Source of the DNA: Pontibacter sp. E15-1
GTDB lineage: Bacteria > Bacteroidota > Bacteroidia > Cytophagales > Hymenobacteraceae
Assembly: GCF_022601975.1 (NCBI RefSeq)
Contig: NZ_JAKVIR010000020.1
Coordinates: 42,892 to 106,891 of the forward strand
Direction of reading: 5' to 3'
DNA: 64,000 bases
In this document: positions 54,230 through 62,410 of the stretch, piece after piece
How positions within the stretch are numbered: position 1 is the first letter of the stretch
Layout: the number at the start of each line of letters is the position of its first letter
Position numbers and translations under genes: made by a program
The notes under the pieces: generated by a model
The model's database searches: none
What the model was told of the DNA's origin: nothing
What the model saw: only the letters and a program-made list of their open reading frames with translations

Positions 54230-55249
54230 TTATCTGAATTCGTTGCCTGAAGATCTTCCCAGGTAAATCATCGCGTTGCGGAAACCGATATATGAACGGG
54301 CAGAATCCTGATACTCAAAATTACGCGTGCCTGTCTCCAGGAAGTATGCGATGTCTTTCCATGAACCGCCTCTTACTACTTTGCGCGGCTCATCGTCTTT
54401 GTAATATACCGGGTTCAAGTCCCAGGTAATCGGCACAGTGGCATCCGAGTAAGCATCTGCGCACCACTCTGCCACGTTGCCCGACATATCATAGAGGCCG
54501 AAGTCGTTGGGGAAGAACTGGGCTACAGGGGCAGTATAAGTAAAGCCATCGCTATAGTAGTCGCCGCGGCCCGGCTTAAAGTTGGCCAGCAGGCAGCCCT
54601 TGCCATTGCGCAGGTATGGCCCACCCCATGGGTATACAGCCATGTCGCGGCCGCCTCTGGCAGCATACTCCCACTCTGCCTCTGTTGGCAAACGGAACTG
54701 CGGCATCGGTGCCATGCCTTCCTCCTGGTTGGCCTGGTTCTTATGCTTGGTGCGCCACTCGCTAAATTGTTTGGCGGCAAACCAGTCCACGCCCACCACC
54801 GGGTAATCGTCGAAGGCAGGGTGCGAGAAATAGTACTCCATCAAAGGGTCGCCCATATGATAGGTATAGTCTTTCACCCATACAGTAGTGTCCGGGTAAA
54901 GCTGCGTCATCACGTATTCTTCGCCCAGCACGTCCAGCGAATCCTGCATCATCACGTTGATAAACTGTCGGTATTCGTTGTTCGTGATCTCGGTTTCGTC
55001 CATATAAAAGCCGCCGATGGTCACCTGCTTGTTCAGGTTGGCCATAGACGCTGCAATATCCTGATCTGCCTGCCCCATGTGAAAGGTACCGCCCGGGCAT
55101 ATCACCATGCCGTATGGCACTGCCTGCGGATTGTACTCTGGACGGTCTTCAGCTCCTACAAGATCTCCTTGCGGCCCACGTCTCATCCCGCAGCTTGCAA
55201 GCAGTACCACCGCCAATGCGAATGAAGACAGCTTTATTAGTTTGTTCAT
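54230..55249 (-). CDS. gldK: gliding motility/T9SS lipoprotein GldK
   Basis: A 339-residue lipoprotein (LALASC-type lipobox, here VLLASC at residues 16-21). The body is a formylglycine-generating-enzyme/sulfatase-modifying-factor fold (CPGGTFHMGQ, FRLPTEAEWEYAARGG, KVVRGGSWKDIAYFLETGTR) without known catalysis in this family. GldK anchors the periplasmic ring to the outer membrane with GldN. First gene of the gldK-L-M-N operon; a promoter lies about 65 bases upstream. Confidence 0.95.
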   Translation of the reverse strand: MNKLIKLSSFALAVVLLASCGMRRGPQGDLVGAEDRPEYNPQAVPYGMVICPGGTFHMGQADQDIAASMANLNKQVTIGGFYMDETEITNNEYRQFINVMMQDSLDVLGEEYVMTQLYPDTTVWVKDYTYHMGDPLMEYYFSHPAFDDYPVVGVDWFAAKQFSEWRTKHKNQANQEEGMAPMPQFRLPTEAEWEYAARGGRDMAVYPWGGPYLRNGKGCLLANFKPGRGDYYSDGFTYTAPVAQFFPNDFGLYDMSGNVAEWCADAYSDATVPITWDLNPVYYKDDEPRKVVRGGSWKDIAYFLETGTRNFEYQDSARSYIGFRNAMIYLGRSSGNEFR

Positions 55250-55312
55250 GATGACTATTAAAAGAAGTAAAAATTTTAATAATGTAATTTAATACACGTT
55301 GACAGGTGTAGC

Positions 55313-55346
55313 AAATATATAAGAAATAGGATCAATTAAAAAACAA
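55313..55346 (-). promoter_or_regulatory. promoter of the gldKLMN operon
   Basis: TATATTTG (55320-55313 on the minus strand) matches TAnnTTTG, and a TTG at 55346-55344 is spaced by 23 bases. The gap 55250-55479 contains no gene. Confidence 0.6.
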
Positions 55347-55479
55347 TTCAGATGCCCCCGCATTTATTATTTTTAAACGCGTTAAATAGCTGATTATTAT
55401 TCTACTAAATAATGATTTGCGACAATATTTATAGAAAAAATCTACAAACAGTACAAAAAACGGGCGTTTTACGGTGCAA

Positions 55480-56445
55480 TTATTTTGTAAAATAGTAGCG
55501 GGGGGTTCGTACAGGCGGCTTGAATCTGATGATTGGCTCCGGTAAGCGATAATTCAGCATCACTTCATGCGATGTGGCCGCCTTGGCAGCCTCGTTAAAA
55601 GTTGTTACGTCTATGGCATATCCTACCCGAAGCGCGTTGTCCTGAAACAAAGACATTCCCACAAGCGCACTAACAGCTTCCTGATGCCTATAATTCAATC
55701 CTGCCCAATATTTTCCTAAATAAGTTGCCCGCCCTCCGATGTCAAAAGAAAACGCCTCGGTGTCGTGCTTCAGCAGGACTGTGGGCGTGATCGTGATGTC
55801 CTCTGTAAGGGGCAAATGGTAGCCCGCTGTTATATATATATGGTTCTCTCCCAACAAGGTGCCTTTGCCCATGTTGGTAGAATCGGCAAACTCAAACTGC
55901 GCGTTCAGCAAGTTGGTTATACCCCCACCGGCATAAAACGCCGCCGACTCATACCACAGGCCCGCACCCAGGTCAAACTTCGTGTCGGAGCTGTTGTAGG
56001 GCACGCTGGGGTCATTGTCGTCTATGGCGCGGTAGTTACCTTTTTTGTAGTTGTTGAGGTTGCCCTGCACCCCCAAGCCCAGTTTGCCCGCGTCCCCTAT
56101 CCTGATATGGTAGGAATACGAAACCGCTGCCGACAAAATCGTGGTATTGCCTATCTGGTCGCGCACCAGGTTCAGGCCCAGGCCACCATGCAACAGGCGC
56201 ACCGGCGTGTGGGCCGTGAGCAGCAACGTTTTGGGGGAGCCGCCATCATCAAAAGAAGCGGTGTAGCCGAGCCACTGATAGCGGTAAATAGAGGTAAACT
56301 CCGGCCTGTTGGTGATGCCGGCGTAGGCGGGGCTAATCTGCATGCCATTAAACCCATAATGCGTGAACTGCGGTTGTTGCTGCGCCACCACCACAAAAGG
56401 GGCGAGCAGGAACAGCGGCAGTAAAACGTATAGAAGCTTCTTCAT
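55480..56445 (-). CDS. PorP/SprF-family T9SS outer-membrane protein
   Basis: A 321-residue protein with a signal peptide (MKKLLYVLLPLFLLAPFVVV) and the PorP/SprF opening QPQFTHYGFNGMQISPAYAG. It is rich in amphipathic beta-strands, as expected for a barrel of the outer membrane. These proteins are partners of the secretion complex and of cell-surface adhesins. The ATG at 56445 is used; the longest frame would start inside the promoter. It lies directly upstream of gldK on the same strand, separated by 230 bases. Confidence 0.92.
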   Translation of the reverse strand: MKKLLYVLLPLFLLAPFVVVAQQQPQFTHYGFNGMQISPAYAGITNRPEFTSIYRYQWLGYTASFDDGGSPKTLLLTAHTPVRLLHGGLGLNLVRDQIGNTTILSAAVSYSYHIRIGDAGKLGLGVQGNLNNYKKGNYRAIDDNDPSVPYNSSDTKFDLGAGLWYESAAFYAGGGITNLLNAQFEFADSTNMGKGTLLGENHIYITAGYHLPLTEDITITPTVLLKHDTEAFSFDIGGRATYLGKYWAGLNYRHQEAVSALVGMSLFQDNALRVGYAIDVTTFNEAAKAATSHEVMLNYRLPEPIIRFKPPVRTPRYYFTK

Positions 56446-56502
56446 AGGCTTTGACATCAGGGTAACGTGCGCAAGCGGCGCGCAGACATATAACCCGCCT
56501 TC

Positions 56503-56533
56503 CAAATATAGTTATAAAACACTAAAACGCAAA
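56503..56533 (-). promoter_or_regulatory. promoter of the PorP/SprF gene
   Basis: On the minus strand TTTG (56533-56530), a 19-base spacer and TATATTTG (56510-56503) reproduce the Bacteroidota -33/-7 pattern very closely. It is about 60 bases before the start. Confidence 0.7.
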
Positions 56534-56611
56534 CGCCCGCCTGCCAACTCACAGTGCTTGCATTTGCGCTTTATTACCTATGTATTCTTAGGATAAAAGT
56601 TGCGTATTGCC

Positions 56612-57415
56612 TTATTTATTTAGGTCCTGCACCTGGGTCTGTATATACACCTCAATTGCACCTGTCATAGATGGGGCATTGGGCATGGGCGCCTCGATAT
56701 CCAGTTCCAGGCCGGCATCGCGCACTGCCTTGGCGGTGGTGGGCCCAAAGGCGGCGATGCGCGTGTTGTTCTGCTGGAAGTCCGGGAAGTTAATGAACAG
56801 CGAGCTGATGCCGGACGGGCTAAAGAAGGCAATACAGTCATACGTTACGTCGTCCAGGTCAGACAGGTCGGCCGCCACGGTTTTGTAGATGATCGCCTCG
56901 GTGTGCTTGATCTTGTTCGTCGTCAGGAATTCCGGGATATCGTCTTTGCGGATGTTGGAGCAGGGGAACAGGTATGTCTCGTTCTTGTGCTTCTTGATCA
57001 CCTCAAAGAGGTCTTTGGCCGTTTTCTCGCCCACAAACAACTTGCGCTTGCGCAGCGTGATGTACTTTTGCAGGTAGTAGGCCGTTTGGTCTGAGATGCA
57101 GAAATACTTCATGTCGGCGGGCATCTCCACCTTGCTCTCCTGGCAGATCCTGAAGAAATGGTCTACCGCGTTGCGGCTCGTGAAAATCACGGCTGTGTGC
57201 TCCAGAATGTCCACCTTGTCCTTCCTGAACTCTTTGAAAGGCACTGGCTCTACTTCAATAAACGCCCTGAAATCGACCTTGATGTCGTACTTCTCTGCGA
57301 TTGACAAATAAGGGGAGTTATCGGTAGTGGGCTGTGGTTGCGTTACCAGAATCGTCTTGATCGGCACTCTATACCTTTCGGGGGATGCGCTGCCCTTTGC
57401 GTTGCTTTCAGCCAT
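56612..57415 (-). CDS. hemD: uroporphyrinogen-III synthase-like protein
   Basis: A 267-residue protein with the bilobed HemD fold. TAVIFTSRNAVDHFFRI, TYLFPCSNIRKDDIPEFL and YDCIAFFSPSGISSLF are the usual loop motifs between the lobes, and RIAAFGPTTAKAVRDAGLELDIEAPMP is the C-terminal motif. The enzyme closes hydroxymethylbilane to uroporphyrinogen III in haem synthesis. The ATG at 57415 is preferred to a GTG two codons earlier. In Bacteroidota this gene commonly lies next to the DUF4271 gene, as here. Confidence 0.88.
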   Translation of the reverse strand: MAESNAKGSASPERYRVPIKTILVTQPQPTTDNSPYLSIAEKYDIKVDFRAFIEVEPVPFKEFRKDKVDILEHTAVIFTSRNAVDHFFRICQESKVEMPADMKYFCISDQTAYYLQKYITLRKRKLFVGEKTAKDLFEVIKKHKNETYLFPCSNIRKDDIPEFLTTNKIKHTEAIIYKTVAADLSDLDDVTYDCIAFFSPSGISSLFINFPDFQQNNTRIAAFGPTTAKAVRDAGLELDIEAPMPNAPSMTGAIEVYIQTQVQDLNK

Positions 57416-57479
57416 AGTCACTTGATAGGGTTATTATAATTCTCCTGCAGCAATCCCGCCTTTGTAGCCTTCCGTGAAA

Positions 57480-58664
57480 CTAGAAATTAAAAACAATCAA
57501 CTTCAGCATAATGGCCAACGGAATCACTTCTGTGGCGCAAAGGTATGAAAATAAATGCAAATTTAGTACAGATGCCTTTTTATTTACCGTCGCGAATACA
57601 CGCATTATTGTGACAATCAAGACAATCGACACGGCCAGGTTCGACACCAGCAAAATCGTGTCTGGCATGGCGGTGTTGAGCGCCAGGTAGAGCAGTACCA
57701 CCAGGGGCAGCGATATGCCCAGAAATAGTATTGATCTTATAAACTCGCGGTATTGCAGTTGCACCACCTCCTCCAGCCCAAAGATAAACCCCATGATTTT
57801 CAGGAAGAGGTATTTTAGCACGATCACCATAAAGATGAGCAGTGTATAAAACAGGATTTTGGTGGTGATATCCGCCTCCGACACCGGGAAAAGCTGGTTG
57901 AAGAGCTGAATCTGCTGCACGTTGGTATGGATTGCCGTGATCAGGAGGGCCAGCGTAAGCGAGAACGCCAGGATAAACAGCAGGCTGGGCAGCGAGCTGA
58001 CCGGCTTTACCAGCACCCCCTCATCCAGCGCGTTGGTGCGGAGGTATGCGTTAACCCCGAAAAGGCTGCTGAAGTCCTTCGGAAAGCTCGTGCGCAACGC
58101 CCCATACAGCAAGCCGGTCACCAGCAGAAACAGAATGAAGGCGCTTTGGTTGGCATAGTCGCGCATGCGCACCGGCAGGAGCCGCTCGCTCGCCTGCTGG
58201 CTGCGCTCCGGGTCGCGCACCTGGTTCCGGAACGAGTTGATGTTGGGCACTTGCCGCGGGTGCCATACCGTGAGCAGATACTTTCCCTCTATCGGGGCAA
58301 TGCCTTTGCTAAACTGAGTGATGTCGAGGGTATACGCGGCGGAAAAGTCGGCTTTGAAAATGAGCTGGTTGTTGAGGTATAGGCAAAGGTCCTTGGGTGC
58401 CGTGAACCCAATACTGAACGGTTGCCCCTGCGCCACCGACAGCCACTGGTGCAGGGCGGTATGGCCGGTGTTTCTGCCTGCCACGTAGGGCATCAGCTGG
58501 TCGCCGCCCTCCACTGCCACCAGCCAGTCAGCGGTCAGGGTGTTTTTCTGGTCCAGCGGAAGCACCTGGGCATACCCCGGAGCCACTCCCAGCCATACCA
58601 GCAGGGCACATATAACTAGAAGGTGGCTACGCTCTCGCTTTCGCCCTTGGAACACTCTGTGCAC
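57480..58664 (-). CDS. DUF4271 membrane protein
   Basis: A 394-residue Bacteroidota-specific protein. A signal or first helix (HLLVICALLVWLGVAPGYAQ) and an extracytoplasmic domain (about 35-180) are followed by about six membrane helices (about 185-394). No catalytic motif is apparent. Its 5' end overlaps the 3' end of the WecA/MraY-like gene by 38 bases, so they are probably translationally coupled. The hemD-like gene follows on the same strand, and the family has no known role. Confidence 0.82.
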   Translation of the reverse strand: MHRVFQGRKRERSHLLVICALLVWLGVAPGYAQVLPLDQKNTLTADWLVAVEGGDQLMPYVAGRNTGHTALHQWLSVAQGQPFSIGFTAPKDLCLYLNNQLIFKADFSAAYTLDITQFSKGIAPIEGKYLLTVWHPRQVPNINSFRNQVRDPERSQQASERLLPVRMRDYANQSAFILFLLVTGLLYGALRTSFPKDFSSLFGVNAYLRTNALDEGVLVKPVSSLPSLLFILAFSLTLALLITAIHTNVQQIQLFNQLFPVSEADITTKILFYTLLIFMVIVLKYLFLKIMGFIFGLEEVVQLQYREFIRSILFLGISLPLVVLLYLALNTAMPDTILLVSNLAVSIVLIVTIMRVFATVNKKASVLNLHLFSYLCATEVIPLAIMLKLIVFNF

Positions 58665-59688
58665 TGCGCGATTTGTAAACTCCCAAAATGATACTTAAAG
58701 CCACCGAGAAACCCAGCAGCACCAGCAGGATATTCAGGTTCCCCCAGTCCCCGAAGCTCACCACGAAGGTGATCACCAGGATGTTGATCATACCCAGGAT
58801 CAGCACAGTGCTAATCTGGTTGAAACCCATGGCCAGCAGCCGGTGGTGTATATGGTTCTTGTCGGGCGCAAAGGGAGACCTGCCTTTCATGACCCGGATG
58901 ATGGAGACGCGCAGCGTGTCGAAGAGGGGGATGAACAAGATGCCCAGGGCCACGGTCGGTGCCGCCGCCTCCGCCCGCATCTCTATAAACTGTATGGCCA
59001 GGATAGACACGATGAAACCGCACAGCAGTGAGCCCGTGTCGCCCATAAAAATGGTGGCCCTATGGAAATTATACCGCAGAAACCCCAGTATCCCGCCGAT
59101 CAGGCAGAAAGCCACTGCCGCGTAGTTGCCGAAGGCAGCGCCGCCGAAGAGGTAAAAGTACATGCCGAAGGTAGTGGCGATGATCAGGACAATCGTTCCG
59201 GCCAGGCCGTCCAGCCCGTCGATCAGGTTAATCGCGTTGGTGACGCCCACAATCACCAGGAACGTGAAGCCGTAGCTCATACCCACCTGCAGCTCGCCAA
59301 TCCCGAAGATGCCCTGAAAGCTCGTGATCCGGATATCGGCCATGAACATGACGATGCCGGTGGCCAGCAGCTGCACGGCAAACTTTTTCAGGGCCGAGAT
59401 CGTGATCAGGTCGTCTTTCAGACCGATAAAGAAGAGGATAATGCAGCCTGCCAGCAGCTGCTGCACGCCGTTGCCCAGATCTGTGAAGATCGTGAGGGCC
59501 GACATGAAGCCTGCAAACATGGCCAGCCCTCCCAGCCGTGGCGTCAGCTCCTCGTGCACGGTGCGCACATTCGGCTTATCCAGGATGTTTTTCAGGTGCG
59601 CTACCCTGATGATGGACGGAACAGCGAATATAGCAATAAGGAAAGCCCAGGTAAAGGCAAGAACGAGGGGTAAGATTCTCTGATCCAT
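58627..59688 (-). CDS. WecA/MraY-type polyprenyl-phosphate sugar-1-phosphate transferase
   Basis: A 353-residue protein with about ten membrane helices. The catalytic loops are readable: GLKDDLITISALKKF, NAINLIDGLDGLAGTI, FMGDTGSLLCGF and SPFAPDKNHIHHRLLAMGF. Its HIHHRL loop places it with WecA/TagO-type GlcNAc-1-phosphate transferases rather than MraY. It starts lipid-linked surface polysaccharide synthesis at the inner membrane. It overlaps the DUF4271 gene and has its own promoter. Confidence 0.92.
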   Translation of the reverse strand: MDQRILPLVLAFTWAFLIAIFAVPSIIRVAHLKNILDKPNVRTVHEELTPRLGGLAMFAGFMSALTIFTDLGNGVQQLLAGCIILFFIGLKDDLITISALKKFAVQLLATGIVMFMADIRITSFQGIFGIGELQVGMSYGFTFLVIVGVTNAINLIDGLDGLAGTIVLIIATTFGMYFYLFGGAAFGNYAAVAFCLIGGILGFLRYNFHRATIFMGDTGSLLCGFIVSILAIQFIEMRAEAAAPTVALGILFIPLFDTLRVSIIRVMKGRSPFAPDKNHIHHRLLAMGFNQISTVLILGMINILVITFVVSFGDWGNLNILLVLLGFSVALSIILGVYKSRSAQSVPRAKARA

Positions 59689-59779
59689 AAGCTCAAAACT
59701 AAAGCGAAGAAAGGGACTTCACTTCTTTCACGTATTTAACAACAGCACACACCGTTTCTTCCAACGGCTTATTATCAGA

Positions 59780-59787
59780 CAAATATA
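59780..59787 (-). promoter_or_regulatory. -7 element of the WecA-like gene
   Basis: TATATTTG on the minus strand is an exact TAnnTTTG match, 92 bases before the start. No clear -33 element was found. Confidence 0.5.
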
Positions 59788-59858
59788 CAAGCAATTTTCT
59801 GTTTAAAATACTAATGTCGGGGCTTTTGCCATTTGTGCTTATTTGCCCGGGCAGGATA

Positions 59859-60263
59859 CTACGAATGCAGCACGCCCTGCATTTGCAGCATGCTTATCTC
59901 AATCAGGTTGCTGGCCTGTATGGCATCCGGAACGAAGACAAACTTCTTGTCAAATATTTTATTGTTGATGTAGTAGCTCACCCAGTACTCGTTGTTGATA
60001 TGGAAGATGGCCGGGTCGATGGGCTCTACTTGCACAAAGCTCTTGGCCTCTATGCGCTCAAACATGTGCCGCAGCACCGACGTTTTCACCTCTTCGCCGT
60101 CAACCTGGCCATACCCTTTTGAGGTAATCAGCACATTATCAATCGGAAAAGCGTTGTTGTTCAGCAAGTACACGTTCCATACCGCTTCCCCGGTTTCGCC
60201 GGCAGAGGTGGCTACGGCCACAGCGATTCCCTCTACTGTGCCAAAATCAATATCCTTTTTCAT
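59859..60263 (-). CDS. conserved Bacteroidota hypothetical protein next to lipB
   Basis: A 134-residue soluble protein that I do not recognise by function. It has alternating beta-strand patterns (IDFGTVEGIAVAVATS, WNVYLLNNNAFPIDNVLITS, EYWVSYYINNKIFDKKFVF) and no signal or membrane segment. The start ATG overlaps the lipB stop by the ATGA pattern, so it is translated with LipB. A connection to lipoate metabolism is suggested only by this coupling. Confidence 0.7.
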   Translation of the reverse strand: MKKDIDFGTVEGIAVAVATSAGETGEAVWNVYLLNNNAFPIDNVLITSKGYGQVDGEEVKTSVLRHMFERIEAKSFVQVEPIDPAIFHINNEYWVSYYINNKIFDKKFVFVPDAIQASNLIEISMLQMQGVLHS

Positions 60264-60982
60264 GCAGTGGCTTTGGTAATGGTGGCCCCAAACAGGTCAG
60301 CCAGGTGTTTTTGCATCTTTTCTTCCACCTCTGGCAGCGGAACCTCGCGCCCCAGTTCCTTTGCCAGTGAGGTTACCTGCTTGTCTGAGATGCCACAGGG
60401 TACAATGTTGTTAAAATAATCCAAGTCCGCGTTTACGTTGAAGGCAAAGCCGTGCATGGTTACCCAGCGGCTGCACTTCACGCCCAGGGCGCAGATCTTG
60501 CGCGGGTTGCGCTGCTCCTCATGGTCGAGCCATACCCCCGTGAGCCCCGGTATGCGGCCAGCGGCAACGCCATACTCCGCCAGGGTCAGGATAACCGCCT
60601 CCTCTAGCAGGCGCAGGTACTTGTGTATGTCTGTAAAGAAGTTCTCCAGGTCCAGGATTGGGTAACCGACCAGCTGGCCGGGGCCGTGGTAAGTGATATC
60701 GCCGCCCCGGTTTATCTTATAATAGGTGGCGCCTTTTTCTTTCAGCCCTTCCGCATTCAGGAGCAGGTGCTCCTCGTGGCCGCTCTTGCCCAGCGTGTAC
60801 ACGTGGGGGTGCGAGCAGAACAGCAGGTAGTTGGGCGTGGGCTGCTGCGCCCCGGCCTCTGCCTTGCGGTTTTGCACCTTCAGCTCCAGGATGCTGTTAA
60901 AGACTTTCTCCTGGTACTCCCAAGCCTCTTTATAGTCCATCAGGCCGAGGTGCTCGAATTTTATCGCTGTGTTTTTCTGCAC
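60260..60982 (-). CDS. lipB: lipoyl(octanoyl) transferase
   Basis: A 240-residue enzyme with the LipB signatures CSHPHVYTLGKSGHEEHL, then GGDITYHGPGQLVGYPILDL, then CALGVKCSRWVTMHGFAFNVNADL with the conserved Lys. It transfers octanoyl from acyl carrier protein to lipoyl domains. The start is a GTG at 60982, one base after the stop of the upstream SIS-domain isomerase, consistent with translational coupling. The hypothetical gene downstream overlaps by four bases. Confidence 0.95.
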   Translation of the reverse strand: MQKNTAIKFEHLGLMDYKEAWEYQEKVFNSILELKVQNRKAEAGAQQPTPNYLLFCSHPHVYTLGKSGHEEHLLLNAEGLKEKGATYYKINRGGDITYHGPGQLVGYPILDLENFFTDIHKYLRLLEEAVILTLAEYGVAAGRIPGLTGVWLDHEEQRNPRKICALGVKCSRWVTMHGFAFNVNADLDYFNNIVPCGISDKQVTSLAKELGREVPLPEVEEKMQKHLADLFGATITKATA

Positions 60983-60983
60983 G

Positions 60984-61979
60984 TTACGCTCTCGAAAGTT
61001 TTCCTTTCAGGTAATCAATATTGTCAATGTCCTCTGGGTTCACGTTGCTCAGCTTTGCCAGATATACCGAAACCCAGTCGAAGAGGTGGATCAGGTAAAG
61101 GGCCTGCTCCAGGAAGGTGGCCCCCTGTGCCTCGATCTCCAACACATCCGGCACCTTACTCTCAAACAGTTTTTTCGACAGGCTCATGCGCAGCTGCACA
61201 CGCGGATGGTCGTAGGCGGTTTTGATGAGCAGCACCGCCAGCTGCTGGTATATGTCTCCCGGGTTCTGCCAGCCCACAATCTCGTTGTAGTTCATCTCCG
61301 GGAATGTGTTGACATGGCACAGTTGCTTGGCGTTCTCGTTGAGCTGCTGCTGAAAGCGCAGTGCCACCGGCTCCAGTGCATCGCTAACGTAGAGCACAGG
61401 CATTTTGGTATGGAACGCGTTGGCCAGTGCGCTTGCCTGCACCTTGATAATGCCGGCCTGCTCTTCCAGTAAGGCAACGCTTTGGCGCAACTCGGTTTTA
61501 AATGTGTCATCCAGCAAACCGCTGTAGTGCAGCAGGTAAAGCATCGCCACCAGCGAGTACCCCAGGCATGCCCGCGGGTGCCTGGGCTCTTGCGGTATGA
61601 GTAGATAGGGTATGCCCTCCTCACGGGCAATGCGCAACAGCTCTCCTCCAGCGGTTAAAAAAGCCACTCTGGCCCCGCTGTTCATCGCCGCCCTGACGCT
61701 GTATATAATCTCCTCGGTGTTGCCCGAGAATGAGGAGGCAATGAACAGCGTGCCTGGCCCCACAAAGGCCGGAATCGTGTAACTTTTGCTCACCACCACC
61801 GGCACATGCAGTTTATCGGCAACGTATGCCTGCATCAGATTGCACCCAATGCCCGAGGCTCCCATACCGGCCATCACTACATTGTTATATTCTGCACCGG
61901 AGAACGTGACCGTTGCTTTTTCCCCGATGTCTATGGCATCGCGCAGCTGTTGTGCAAAATCCTCAACAAGTTGCTTCAT
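60984..61979 (-). CDS. SIS-domain phosphoglucose/phosphomannose isomerase
   Basis: A 331-residue protein with two SIS domains. MAGMGASGIGCNLMQAYV and SSFSGNTEEIIYSVRAAMNSG are the sugar-phosphate-binding loops of the bifunctional PGI/PMI family. The enzyme interconverts glucose-6-phosphate, fructose-6-phosphate and mannose-6-phosphate. First of a tight three-gene unit with lipB and the 134-residue gene. It may supply mannose-6-phosphate for the GDP-fucose route, which is inference. Confidence 0.88.
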   Translation of the reverse strand: MKQLVEDFAQQLRDAIDIGEKATVTFSGAEYNNVVMAGMGASGIGCNLMQAYVADKLHVPVVVSKSYTIPAFVGPGTLFIASSFSGNTEEIIYSVRAAMNSGARVAFLTAGGELLRIAREEGIPYLLIPQEPRHPRACLGYSLVAMLYLLHYSGLLDDTFKTELRQSVALLEEQAGIIKVQASALANAFHTKMPVLYVSDALEPVALRFQQQLNENAKQLCHVNTFPEMNYNEIVGWQNPGDIYQQLAVLLIKTAYDHPRVQLRMSLSKKLFESKVPDVLEIEAQGATFLEQALYLIHLFDWVSVYLAKLSNVNPEDIDNIDYLKGKLSRA

Positions 61980-62047
61980 AAATTCGTCTTTAGCATTTAA
62001 TGAACAATCAGTTAAATCTCAGACTGGTGCAAATTAAGCTATAATTA

Positions 62048-62410
62048 ATGGCTTCTCAAACAAACGCCCACATCCGAACTGGCCAGGCCGGCGAAAATCG
62101 CGCGGCGGCTTATCTGCAGGAGCAGGGCTATACCATTTTGCGGCAAAACTACCGGCACAGGCGCGCTGAGGTGGATATTATTGCCCAGAAAGAGAACCTG
62201 CTGGTTTTTGTGGAAGTGAAAACCAGGGGTACCGATAGGTACGGATATCCGGAGGAGGCAGTTGATTTCCGGAAGGAGGCGCTGCTGCTAAACGCCGCGG
62301 ACGCATATATAGAGGAGAGCGGCTGGCAGCATGAGGCCCGGTTCGACATTATCGCGGTTACCCTGACGGTGCCTGCCACGGTGCATCACATCGAAGACGC
62401 TTTTCACTAA
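62048..62410 (+). CDS. YraN/UPF0102 nuclease-fold protein
   Basis: A 120-residue member of the YraN family, which has a restriction-endonuclease-like fold. The motifs GQAGENRAAAYLQEQGYTIL, RRAEVDIIAQKENLLVFVEVKTR and GYPEEAVDFRKEALL contain the conserved E-x-D-x-V-x-V-K-T pattern. Its function in cells is unknown. It is divergent from the SIS-isomerase gene and its stop overlaps the convergent lipoprotein gene by four bases. Confidence 0.9.
   Translation: MASQTNAHIRTGQAGENRAAAYLQEQGYTILRQNYRHRRAEVDIIAQKENLLVFVEVKTRGTDRYGYPEEAVDFRKEALLLNAADAYIEESGWQHEARFDIIAVTLTVPATVHHIEDAFH

Noticed and set aside
56446..56505. A longer start for the PorP/SprF protein
   Set aside because: The ATG at 56505 lies in the promoter element and the added residues come before a clear signal peptide.
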